Source: Cryptomeria japonica
Lineage: Eukaryota > Streptophyta > Pinopsida > Cupressales > Cupressaceae
Reading direction: 5' to 3'
Assembly: GCF_030272615.1 (NCBI RefSeq)
Contig: NC_081409.1
Span: 206,029,546-206,093,545, forward strand
Length of the DNA: 64,000 bases
Every line of letters starts with the position of its first letter. Position 1 is the first letter of the stretch. The notes under the pieces were generated by a model. That model was not told the DNA's origin. It made no database searches and worked only from the letters and a program-made list of their open reading frames with translations. The position numbers and the translations under genes were made by a program. Shown here one piece after another: positions 24,413 through 35,757 of this stretch.

Positions 24413-25992
24413 CTAGACTAAGGCCGAACAAACTCCATACTTCTTTTGCAAAGTGACATTAAAAAAAAATATGTTTCACAGTTTCAGGTACTCTACATAT
24501 TTTGTAGTTTAGGTGGTTATCCTCCTTATCTTTTATGGGGAGTTTATTTAACAATAGGTGCCAGCCAAAGAATTGTTTTTTTGGTTCATTTTGAGCCACC
24601 CAGAACTTACCCAACCTATCTTTCCATTCCTTTGGTTCCCATTTTAGATCCCAGCATCTGTTCAGGTGAAGAAAAATGGTATCAGCCTCGGTAACTGAAG
24701 CATATATGCATTTGGCTTTAAGGGAGGGAAGAGGTGTGCCATCAACCTAGTAGAGTGCATAGATGGGGGAGTGGGGGAGAGGAGGGTGAGAGGGGGGAAA
24801 AATAGAAACTAAGGCCATTTTAAGGAAGTTATAGGTTCTGCTCTGGGAAATCAGGATAGAGAAGGTATGTTTCAACTCCTCCCATGTTCTCATTTGGCCA
24901 TTCTCCAATATATGATCAAAGCATTGAATTCCCATATTGTGCCATTTTAGTGCAGAGCAGCCTTGAAGAGCTGCTAATGGCTTCCCATTATGAAATAGAT
25001 TCCACCATATTGATCTATTACTAGCAATCTGCCCCTGTATACTTCCATTTACTTTGAAGTGTGCCAAGTGTTTCACCTACTCCCAAGCTTTCCATAGGGA
25101 CTTAAAGACCCCAAACCTAGCTGGGGACACCTCTATCTATTGAAGAAGAAAGTCAATCATGGGGAGATCCTTCCATTTCTTGGCTTTCTTAGGGATTAAG
25201 GATGAAATATTGTTTCTTATTAGAATTTTCCATGGCTCATTCCCATCGATGGCCTTGAAAATCCATTTGGAGGCAAGGGCAATTCCCTGTAGTTTGAGAT
25301 CTTTTAGGCCCATCCCACCATAAAGCTTATGTATGGTGCACCACTCCCATTTCACTGCATGTTGCTTCCTGGTACCTTTTTCATCTGACCATAGGAATTC
25401 CCTAATTTGTTTTTGGATATGATTGAATTGGTAGTTTTTGAAGAGCCAGGCAGAGGAGAAATAGATTTTATATGATGCCAAAATATTTTGACAGACCTGA
25501 AATCTTCCAACCAAAGACAGATAGTTTCTGTTCCATTTAGAGAGCTTCTTCTCTATCTTATTTCTTACCCATTCCCACATTTCTTATAAATTTGGAAGGA
25601 CAGAGAAAGGGATGCCTAGATATTTTACAATATGAGTAGGGCCCAACTAGTTGAGAGAAAATTTTGAAAGCCAGTTCAGGGGGTTGTCATCCCCGCCAAG
25701 TAGATTGGATTTGTGCATAGCTATCTTACTGCCAGAGGCTAGGCAAAATATATCTATATTTTTTCAGCAGAGCAACAAGGTTTTCTTCCTCGAGTTTAAT
25801 TAAAATTGCAGTGTCATCAGCAAATTGGAAATTACAGATTTCCTTTCTGTTAGGTAAGGATATGCCCCTGACAAGAGGAGTGATAGAGGAGTCTTTAAGT
25901 AAATAAAATTGCATCAACAACTAGAAAAAATAGGGCTGGGGCTAAGGGACATCCTTGCCTGATAGATCTGGTCAATGTAAAATTAACAGTTT
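24413..25992 (-). mobile_element. LINE retrotransposon, reverse transcriptase and zinc-finger part, unit 1
   Basis: Minus-strand coding remnant of a plant LINE ORF2, 5'-truncated. It opens inside the reverse transcriptase at RSIRQGCPLAPALF (about 25975-25926), then FADDTAI (about 25828-25808, the catalytic Asp pair). Next come the post-polymerase region with KLSKWNRNYLSLVGRFQ and GGMGLKDL (25580-25137) and the zinc-binding motif CRVPETVKHIFFxCHFA (about 24500-24440). Reading is then interrupted by the 5976-base insertion and resumes at 18436. Several stops and frame changes are present. 5' truncation is typical of target-primed LINE insertion. Confidence 0.85.
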
Positions 25993-27218
25993 ATATATAC
26001 TAATATTAGAGATCATTTAAAGTAATCAAAATATTAAAAAAATGTAATGCCTAAAAATATAAAATCATTTTTCATGTTCAGTTTGGATAATTTTGAGAGC
26101 TCAAATTCAGAAGATGTCCATACAAATTCTCCTAGAAACTTACACTTTATAGTGTATATAAGAATCATTTTTGACAAGGGGTTTTCACATGATTTGAGAG
26201 CTTAAATTTATTTTCCACCATTTATAAAACTTTATTTATTTAATATTTATTTTGAACAAGACATGAAATAATTCAATATAATTTATTTTGAATTTTTGGA
26301 TATAAATAATTAAATAATTTTATATGAATGCTATATTTATTGATCATTATAAATTTTGTGTAATTTAGTATTAAATTATATTGTATCATTCTCATATTTT
26401 AAAATTCTATTAATTATCTCTTTATTACCATATTATATCATATATTTTTTACTAATTAAACTTTATTCTTTATAATGCCATTCATATTCTAGTATTGAAT
26501 TTTATTTACATAAATGAAATATTTTTATTTTTTATAATCTACTATGATTATTATGATTTTAAATTTTTTTTAAATTAATATTCTTAATTCTAATTTCAAG
26601 GTTACTAAAAAAATTAATTCTAATTGAAAATATATTAAGGTATTTCACAATACAATTAATAAAACTCACATTAAAACAATGTTTTCTTAAATTATATAAT
26701 TATTATATAATTTTAATATTATTTCATTCTTTTTTCAAACTTCATAAATCTTCCTCATTCAACAATTATTTTAAATATGAAAAAAATTGATTAGATTATT
26801 TTTTGTAAATAATAAATGAAAATAGATTTTGACATATAAGATAAAACATAAATTTTTCATTTCTTAAATAAATTATAAAATTTAAAATAAATTGTAAATT
26901 TTGATAATTATTAAATGTGAAATATTTCATTCAAAATGTAAATTTACATGGATATATTAGTCATCTATGACTCATGACTCATATATATTCTGAGAGGTTG
27001 TGATATGCATTTACTCTATTAGCATTTTTGCATCCATCATATGAATCATCTCAGCTATTCTATCCCTTTGTTGAACCCAGTGAATAAATAAATGAAATAA
27101 AGAGATGAACAATATCAAATAAGAATACTATCAAATTGTTTAAATATATGACTAGTACACAAGAAAACAGTAGAAGTTTAAGAACAATATAATTATAATA
27201 ATAATCTTAATCTTAAAA
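25993..27218. other. AT-rich intergenic DNA between LINE and lyase copy 2
   Basis: No gene. Positions from 26356 match the window start, and the same DNA recurs at about 46541-47766. Unit 2 and 3 versions keep short blocks absent from 1-739. Confidence 0.65.
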
Positions 27219-27320
27219 GAGCTCCTCTATCTTAAGCGTTTACAAGCATTAAACCTTCTACCATGCAAAGAGCTCTTCTATCTTACGCGTTTACAAACAT
27301 TAATCCATCTACCATGCAGA
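27219..27320. repeat. 51-base tandem duplication at 3' end of lyase copy 2
   Basis: GAGCTC-CTCTATCTTA... at 27219 and again at 27270, period 51. The second copy includes the stop codon and last codons of the gene; the first is a degenerate extra copy downstream. It is also present at 47767-47868 in unit 3 and absent from unit 1. Confidence 0.85.
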
Positions 27321-29239
27321 GCTCCAGAACAAGTTTTAACAAGATTAGCAACCTTGCTTGTTGGAAGGACAGGAGGATACTTTGCATGATGCCTATAACG
27401 AGGGCGATTTAGTTTTCCATAATCAAGAAATTGATGGAATGTAGCACCATTTAAAAAGAGATCATTAATAGATTGAATTGCAGATGTTGTATCCAAGCTA
27501 GAACCATGGGAATGATACCATGGAGTGATCTCCCTTCTTTTCCCAGCATAAAACACATTGCTTTCTGAATAAACCTTAGCATGCACTCGTCCTCCAATGG
27601 CATAATATTCCCAATTGCTATAGTAATTGTTCACAACATGACAATATCCCCACCTACATAGAACATGCAATACGTTAATATGATATTGCTTCATCAGAAT
27701 TCATGCAAGACTATCAACATAATGACATAGGGTTACATAAAATAACTTCCTGCAAAAAATAAAATAAAAATGATACCATTGAATGCTTTGAGAAATATAT
27801 TTTGTTTAATCACCTTTCATTCAAAGAAAATCAAATGCCATAGTTATCTTATCTTACCTGCAATGAGGCATACGTTGTCTTGAATCCTTGAACCAATTTC
27901 TATACACTGTAACTCTGAGCTTTTGATCAATGACATCGTTATCTGAAGCTCCCAACAGCATGTTGAAATTTTTATTAGAAAGGTGACAGTTTGAGATGGT
28001 GACATCAGTGGCCCCTTGAACTACAGAAACCAACCCTAATTTGGCATCAAATGAGGTTACATGATCAACCCACACTTGTCTTGTGCCAGAGAAGATATGA
28101 ATTGTATCACTCTCTCTTACACCACTGATCTGAAAATTATGAAGAATAACATTACGAGCCTCGGGAAGAATCATGGGTTTCCCAGTGAGGATGACTCTAG
28201 CACCTCGACCATCAATTGTAGTGTGGCTATAAACCCACATCTGCTTTCGAAGAGTAATGATCATATCATGGGAGAAAGTGATCCACACTCCCTGTCGATG
28301 GGACCTGGCAATTTCTACTCCATAGCGCAATGTTCCAGGCTTAGGTTTATCTGGGTAATCTTCATTGCTGATTACTGTGTAGGATATTCCATTTAAACCA
28401 CCAGTAACACCCCTTGCGAAACCTATGGCACAACGAGGAAGCCGTTTTCCAGCACCACACCTTGTATATGGACATTTCGTACCATCAGATACACAGGAGC
28501 CACGGGCTGCAAAAGTGGATAGTGTGAGCATGTTAAATTGATATTTCATGACATTTTTAGTAGATATATTTAAGATATTTAGAATTTTTCAATTATATAA
28601 CATGTACAATACAAACAAACCTTGAAAGAAAAATGGTTGGGATTGGTTACTGTATTCAGACGTATCAAATATGTCTTTATAGGTTTGTTTCCAGAGATGT
28701 TGTAGATCACCAATTAACGCTGTAGTCTTACCAACATGTTTTGAAGCTTGGTGTGCAAAGTCCACCAGTGCCTCTGGAACATAAATCTGCCATAAAAGCC
28801 CAAATTAAACATTAAAAAGAAGATGATAGATTCAATATTGTTAGAATAACACAGAAAGAAAAGATTCTTGGATTACATCTTCTGGTAAATAAAGCTCTGA
28901 GCAGTTGAACAACGTATCTCTGATTGTATCCAGTCTTTTGATGGCAGGATAATAACTGTTATTAAGCACAAGAGTCTGGACCCATGGTGTAGAATCTAGA
29001 GCAGTTTCAATGGATAATCTGCATTGCTCCACATCACTGCTGGTATTGTGTGCCTTCTGCAAGAAGTCCATCACATTCAGCAGGCTTTCTCCTATGTTTA
29101 CTTCATACCCATCAATATTGGGCTCATGCTTCGCCTTCATATCTTGAATTGCAACATCCTGGGCAATGGATCCCACAACTGCAAGAAAAAAAACAAGGCC
29201 ACAGACAATTATTTGTCGCAGGAAATCCATTGTTGACAT
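27278..29239 (-). CDS. Pectate-lyase-like secreted protein, copy 2 (4 exons, 517 aa)
   Basis: Exons 29239-28877, 28786-28621, 28506-27858 and 27653-27278 keep all GT-AG sites and lengths of copy 1 (363, 166, 649, 376 bases). The protein differs from copy 1 by about nine residues: E5D, L18F, A22V, K39E, A50G, D140G, H248Q, H478R and T495A. The signal peptide, RMPHCR and HVVNN motifs and the altered calcium positions are unchanged. No frameshift or stop is present, so the gene can be expressed as it stands. Its upstream flank matches that of copy 1 closely, so similar regulation is expected; that is inference. Confidence 0.9.
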
Positions 29240-29291
29240 ATATCAACGAGAAATTATGTTCCTGGAGATGAAAATGACTTGCTTAGATAGG

Positions 29292-29301
29292 TATATTTAT
29301 A
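29292..29301 (-). promoter_or_regulatory. TATA box of lyase copy 2
   Basis: TATAAATATA on the minus strand, distal end 62 bases before the ATG at 29239, as in the other copies. Confidence 0.55.
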
Positions 29302-30316
29302 CACAAATCTAGCATTTTAAAGTTTTGACTTTATGTGGGTGTGAAACTTGCAGGTTTGAAATATTAATTGAGCTACTTGTTTATTGTTCCAATCTTCTAT
29401 TCTAGGATTATGTAACATCCAAACTTAGGTGCACAAACCACGTGAAGAACAAATGTCAAAAAATAAGTGAAGAACAGTCTTTGAGACAGCTGCTAAAGTG
29501 GAAACTTTACGAAGGGTTAAAAGTGCAATCATACAGACAAAAAAATGTGATTGGAAAATCGAGGGCTAAGAAGCCTCCAATCGTCTTGCATTGGTTGAGG
29601 AGTATTCCCAGCTGTTAATGGTTGAAAAGAGATCGTTCATTTCATATTGAAAGACACTTTCGGTGTAAATAGATTCTCGAGTAATTGTAAATGTATATAT
29701 GCAGGTGGTCTATCATCTAATAGAGGATCTGTTACATCCTAATCTCCCACCTCCACCTCCACCCCTAGATCTCATGAGGCTCACTTGCGATCAAGAATCA
29801 ATAAAATAAAAAAAATGAATATAATTTAAGAATATAATAACGCAATCCAAAATAAGCATGTTGTTTCCTATCTATAATGGCTTGCATCTTCAACGTAAAT
29901 CATTATTGATTTGGGTAGATCGATTGATGTAGAATTAGATAGATTACACTTATGAAGGGAGGAGATGTGATAATTTTATGCAAATGGACTTTCCTATAAG
30001 GCACATCACCAAATAAAGCTTAGCCTCATTTTCCTTAATCCTCACACTAATCAACCCATTCCTCCAAACAATAAAATAAATTCAATTCGGTTGTGTAGGA
30101 ATCCTTAGATATCTAAACATTTTTAAGAGCCATGGTGTATGGTATTTGATCATCCGTCACACAGTAATTGTGTGGTGGCCTTATATTTTTTGAGAAAATT
30201 ATATGTAGAGTTGCAATTGTGTTTAAAACCCAACTATTTTGACATGATATCATTTTAGGGTGTTGGTGGTGGCATGCCACAACATAGGCTAGGGGAACAT
30301 GTTGATCGAAATTGAC
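29302..30316. other. Upstream region of lyase copy 2
   Basis: No coding sequence; nearly identical to 2765-3779. Confidence 0.6.
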
Positions 30317-31630
30317 CCTTGACTATTCCACCTATCATCGCTTCTCCTTCTCTTGTTATTCTCATACCCATTCATCATCAAACAATGGTTTCAACATTAG
30401 GAACATTTAGTGCACACTTAGGTAATCTCACTAAACAAGCTACCCACATGAGAACTAAATTTAGTGGTAGAAAGACTGGAGGAGCATCTGATGTAGCTTG
30501 TCCATGCACCCAGTGCATGTTGACACCAAATATTTGTACGGATTGCAATAAAATATATTATGGCCCTATTCATGCATCCACATCAAATGCACCTGCATCA
30601 AATGAGATCACATCATATGTGGATTTTCTATGTTTTAATTATCATCCTCCATAGTTATGTATGCCATACATAAATTAAGTGTGTTTTTAATTTACGAATA
30701 AAAAAAATACTGAATATAAAAAAAAAATTAGATATAATTTTTTAACATTCAAATTGTTTGGTGTAATGATAGCCTCAAGGACATCAACTACATTTGATCG
30801 ATTTTTACTTTGGGTTGACATTTGTAGAAATTGACACACCTTTTAGGGTATTTATCAATATCTAGACTGAATTGTTTGAATTAACATTTTCATTTTTTTT
30901 AGATATATTAAATGATTTAAATTTGAGTAATATAATTCAGTCTTGGAAACGTGAATTTCTTTTATTGCTCCAGGGAGGTCATGCAACTTCCATGCCCAAT
31001 TGAATAGAGGGTGTAGTGAGTGCTCCTCCATCATCAACTATTATGCATGAGCCATTCCGTATATGTATTTTTTTAAACTATAGTTAGAAATTTGTACTTT
31101 GAATTCACTATATCAAGCACATGTATTAAATATTTTAATATATGTGTCTATAGGTTGATACCACTATTAGTATAGGTGTTTCTTAGGCTTCTTGGCAGGG
31201 CCAACTTCATGTGTCATCCACATCATTTCAAGTTGTTTGAAAGTAAATATTCTATGTGAAATTCGTAGAATTCTTTTATATAGATTAACAAAATTGGTAC
31301 TTGAGAATATTTTTTAACCTATTTTTTGTTCTTTATTTAGACCTTGTAGGAGTTAGCTTATAAGACTTTTGGTCTTGATTTGATAGTACATATACCACCT
31401 GCGCAACAAATTGTGGGAGGGGATGAGAAGCTTTATATGGTAATTTAAATATTGATTATTTAATTGATCATATATGAATTATAAATTAGCTAACGAATTA
31501 AATCAAATTTAAATCATACACGTTTGCACATGTTTCTTTCTCTTGTACAAAATGAGACAGGTCTTGACCTGATAGTACATATACTAGGTCATGCACATTA
31601 GGTTGTGGGAAGAGATGAGCAACTTAACAG
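30317..31630 (+). pseudogene. Decayed multi-exon gene or element fragment, unit 2
   Basis: Best-preserved of the three copies. The first segment is open for 111 codons (30319-30654), including CPCTQCM...CTDCNKIYYGP, which is stopped by TAG in units 1 and 3. Later blocks keep acceptor-like and donor-like edges, and the ELAYKTFGLDLIVHIPPA block (near 31350) is open. The donor after the first block reads TT instead of GT, so even this copy would not splice normally. No function can be assigned. Confidence 0.42.
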
Positions 31631-34128
31631 GCTATTTTTGTGATTTTATAAATTAAAATGAATTAAATCAAATTTTATTCATACTCATTTGCAAATGCTT
31701 AAATATAATTTTTTAAACATAAATCTGATTTGAAGTTACTTTCTCTTATATAACATGAGACGGGTCAATTTGGTTTGTATGGATTGGAGATGACTCTTGA
31801 TTGTAGAGATAATACCTAACTTATATCATATATTCCACTATTCTACATGAAAGATGATTTGTATTATTTTTATCACGCTGACTAATTTGTGACTCCAAAG
31901 ACATGTTTTAATCCACATTTCATGGACTTCATTTCAATTTTTACTTGTTTACGCATGCACACTTCATTTTAGTATTGCATGGATCATATGATTTAGTATT
32001 TTGTGGACTATATATATATATATATATAATTATTTCATGGACTATATATATTTCAATATTTTACGATTACATGTAAATGCAATTTAACTTGAACAAGTCT
32101 CTTAAAGTAGGAACCAATATTTGAAAAAAAAAATCGGAACTCTAAAAATGTTGATCTAGGTTATGTTTTATGGATACATCAAGCAAAAAAGTAAGCACTT
32201 TACATTACCTAGAATGTCTAAGACATGAAGAATGTCATTAATGTGCAAGACACATTTGATCAAAGATAAGAAGACATCTACATTCCATAAGGTACCAATC
32301 TATAGAATTTAAACTCTCATCGCACCAAAACACTTATTATGACTAAACATTATGCATGTAATTTTTAAATTATGTCTAGGATATATATTTCTATAACCTA
32401 CATACTTAGACATGTGCAAAAGAATATTAGGGCTCATCATATCACCAAGGAGAAGGCCATATTTATAGTTCTGGGATTCAAAGACTTTAAAGCACCAACA
32501 ATCCTAGTTCCATTGCTAGGGACATTCAACTAATTAATCTCCTTATTAGTTGAGTTGTATGCATTGAGTTTTATGCATCAATCTACTACACATAGATGTA
32601 GTTAGTCAATCTTCTATCTTGAGCTTCCAAAGTTTAAAGTTGTCTTTAGACTTCTCTTTTTCTATTTATCTAGTTTCATCCGTATTATCCCCTAAAAATA
32701 GGTATGTATATAGATACCACCGAAATAGGATTAATAATAGGGAGAAACTATCTCCTCCCACAATCCAACAAGATTTTCTATCTTCAAAACCAAATTAAAG
32801 GAAATAAAGTATACAATACAATAAATTAATCCTTAATGAATTTCTAGAACTATGACATAAACAATGGGATAATTCTTAGTGTAGCTAGTCTGAGTTAGTG
32901 TTGATTTAATTTAAGTAAAAATATAGCAAATGTGCATATCCTTATTGCTTACAAATTCATCAACATGATAAAACATCTATGGAAATAGAAATAGCATTGC
33001 ATAAATAAAAATATGCAATATCACATGAACACCAATACACATAGGGAAAAATCTTTCAGGTAAAAATCCCAACACCAAGAGAATATAAAATTGTATTTAT
33101 CTCAAATATAGAGTATATCAACACAACTTATCCCTTAAACCAAACAAATATTTTGATAATAATAACAACATAATCTACAAAACAATGCAAGCTACTATCT
33201 CATCTCCAATATATAAATAAATGGCATCTAAGAAACCATAAATGATTTCTAACACAACAAACTCACCATAAGACAATTAGTCAAAATTTAAAGGAGACCT
33301 CATGACATGTGTCAAAAAGTTAAAACATTTTTTCTTATGAACTTGGTCACTGAGCTTCACTAAAAGATAAAATTATGCTAGTACATGACAAATATTAACT
33401 CTCCAAGTTCAAAAGAGATAACCAACTTTTTATTCCTATTATAATGTCATATATTCTTCTTAGATATCTTACAAAATTATAAATTATCATGGATTTCCTT
33501 CTATCTCATGCCATGTCCAATGATGTATTGAAATACAAGTCCTCCCATCTTATGCCTCTTATATCCATATTCCAGGTCATCTAGACAATAATATTTAATT
33601 ATAAATATCTCCAACCTCATGTGGATGTCAAAGTTGGTCCTTCATGTCCTCAAAGATGTACATATAAGTAAATAAGTATTAAATAAGTAATGTATAATAG
33701 TCTAGAGAAGGACACAAGGTGAACATCACTTAATCTTAACATTAGATCCATGTGCGCCTTTCTAAGAGTAACTTATTTTCTAATAGAACATGACTCTTAA
33801 TGTTGACTATTGACTCAAATAATCATTGGTTCCAATTTAACCCTCAAGAAATATATGTAGGAGTTCTAATTATAATTAAAATATTTTTACAGATGACTAG
33901 TTTTGGCTGGTGAAAGATTCTCTTCCTAATCACTTTGTTTTTCCCATTATTGCTCTCCTACAACAATCATGATACAACTTACAAGATGCATATTGTATTA
34001 AAGGGCTCTCATGAATTAGACTCCAAGTATGGTACCCATTCCAAATGGGTCCAAAATTATAACACATTATACTAATTAAATAATGATATTATTATGATTA
34101 TAAGGTGTATGTGACAACTAGTCCTAAT
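31631..34128. other. Non-coding intergenic DNA, unit 2
   Basis: Homologous to 5096-7584. Segment A first copy occupies about 33110-34133. No gene recognised; a TA run lies at about 32010-32028. Confidence 0.6.
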
Positions 34129-34133
34129 AGATA

Positions 34134-35326
34134 TGTTAGGTCCAACAATGAAAGCTAATGTACTAAGAGGGGAGGGGTGAATCAGTACTTCAAAACTTTT
34201 CTTTAAAAACAATCTTACTGATAAACATAAATTGTAAACTGCTGATCTCATAATATAAAGCTAACACATAATTATAGAAATAACATTCATACACATTTCA
34301 CTCCATAACACAAATATTTTGGTTACGCAGAAACTCTTTGTTAGAGAGAAAAACTACAGTGGGGATGGCACCCACAACTTCACTACTGCAATAATAAAGG
34401 TTGCTCGGTTAGAGCTACATGTTTAGCTATTTTTGATAGCTTACCCTGTTAGGAGTATCAAGATCTTTAGATCTACCTTGCTAAAGGATTTTTAAAACAC
34501 TTATACAAAATATTGCACCTGGTTAAAGGCGCTACAATTTATAGACTTTGTTAGAGTCTTTTACCCTGCTAAAGTTTTCTATTACAACTCAAATGATTCA
34601 ATAAAATCTTTACAAATATCTGCAACTTTACATCTAAAATGTTATAGCAGATTCTATGTGCTCAATATGAAATTACCTTGCTCATGGCATACCTCGGTAA
34701 TTGATAAATGAACTCGGTAAACCCTTCTGTTTACTCTGTCCCTTAAACTATTCTCTGAAGACTTTCTCGGTGACCTCTGAATATCTCTGTTAGCCGTAGT
34801 AGTCACAACTCAATGTGTCCTCTTATGATTTTCCTTTTAACTCTTCTATCACACATGTCTCTCATTTTGATTCTCAAATCACTCTGTATAAATAGATCTC
34901 TGGGATGATGATTTGTTCATGCTTCGATCTTACAAACAAGATTCATCGAATGAAAAAACATAGAAATTATTTCATTGGATAAACTTCCTCAAAATCATAC
35001 AAAATTTTGAAGTGCAATTTCGTATGTGATAACGGTTCCCTGTTCCTCAATTCTTGTAACACGTTTCCACATATGTGTCCAGGTTCATTGAATTTGGTAA
35101 CATGTTTCTACTGAGTTCAGATTACTCGGTATACCTTCTTTGCTACTCGGTAGACATAGAACGTTACTCGGTAGACAGCTTGGTGTATACTTAACTCTGT
35201 GACTCCTTTTTTCTGTAACCGACTGCTTTAGTGTTTACCGACTGAATATTTCGGTAGTATTAACCAACTTGAGTATATAGGATGACTTTGGACATAAAAC
35301 TAATGAAAACTTAGTAAATAATAACA
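34134..35326 (-). repeat. 3' LTR of 8-kb element, unit 2
   Basis: 1193 bases, TG...CA ends, paired with 40962-42154. Contains at least seven CTCGGT/TCGGTA words. Confidence 0.9.
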
Positions 35327-35757
35327 ATCTCCCCTTTTGACATTAGTTTGGTATGTTTGACAAAACTCCTTTCAAAGTCATAAGTCAAAATCTATATACT
35401 TACAAAATTTGACTAAAATGACTGTATATACAATTGTCAATAAATAGTCATATACTCAAATATATACTACCCTTATCAATATACTGTACATAACTTAATT
35501 TGCATGCTCCTGTGATCAATGCTTAGTGTTCACTGCTCTGTGTTCTATGCTCCCCCTATCAAATTCAACTGTACATTTGGATACTCTGTTCTGCTTGGTA
35601 AACTCCCTCTTATACTCGATACAATCCCCCTTTTTGACAAACATCAAAACTAGTTACCATTAGGTGGAGGCAACTGGTCAAAAATAGATTTATACTTTGT
35701 ACTAGCATCGATGAGAGCAGTGGAGAGTGCATCCTTGACACTGTCGATTAGGGAATT

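Larger units (their letters stand above)
1..26355. repeat. Tandem segmental duplication unit 1 (left end cut)
   Basis: The first bases of the window match the sequence beginning near 26356 and again near 46906, and homology then runs on for about 17-26 kb. Order within the unit: lyase gene (minus strand), decayed multi-exon sequence, non-coding DNA, 8-kb LTR element, 1.0-kb duplicated segment, TC/TA microsatellite, LINE fragment. Unit 1 is about 5.8 kb longer than unit 2, mainly because of the 5976-base insertion at 18437-24412. The unit boundary is arbitrary because the units are head-to-tail and the left edge is cut by the window. Confidence 0.93.

Noticed and set aside
24446-24694. 82-codon plus-strand frame at the LINE
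   Set aside because: Antisense to the LINE zinc-binding motif; the minus-strand reading has recognisable motifs and this one does not.
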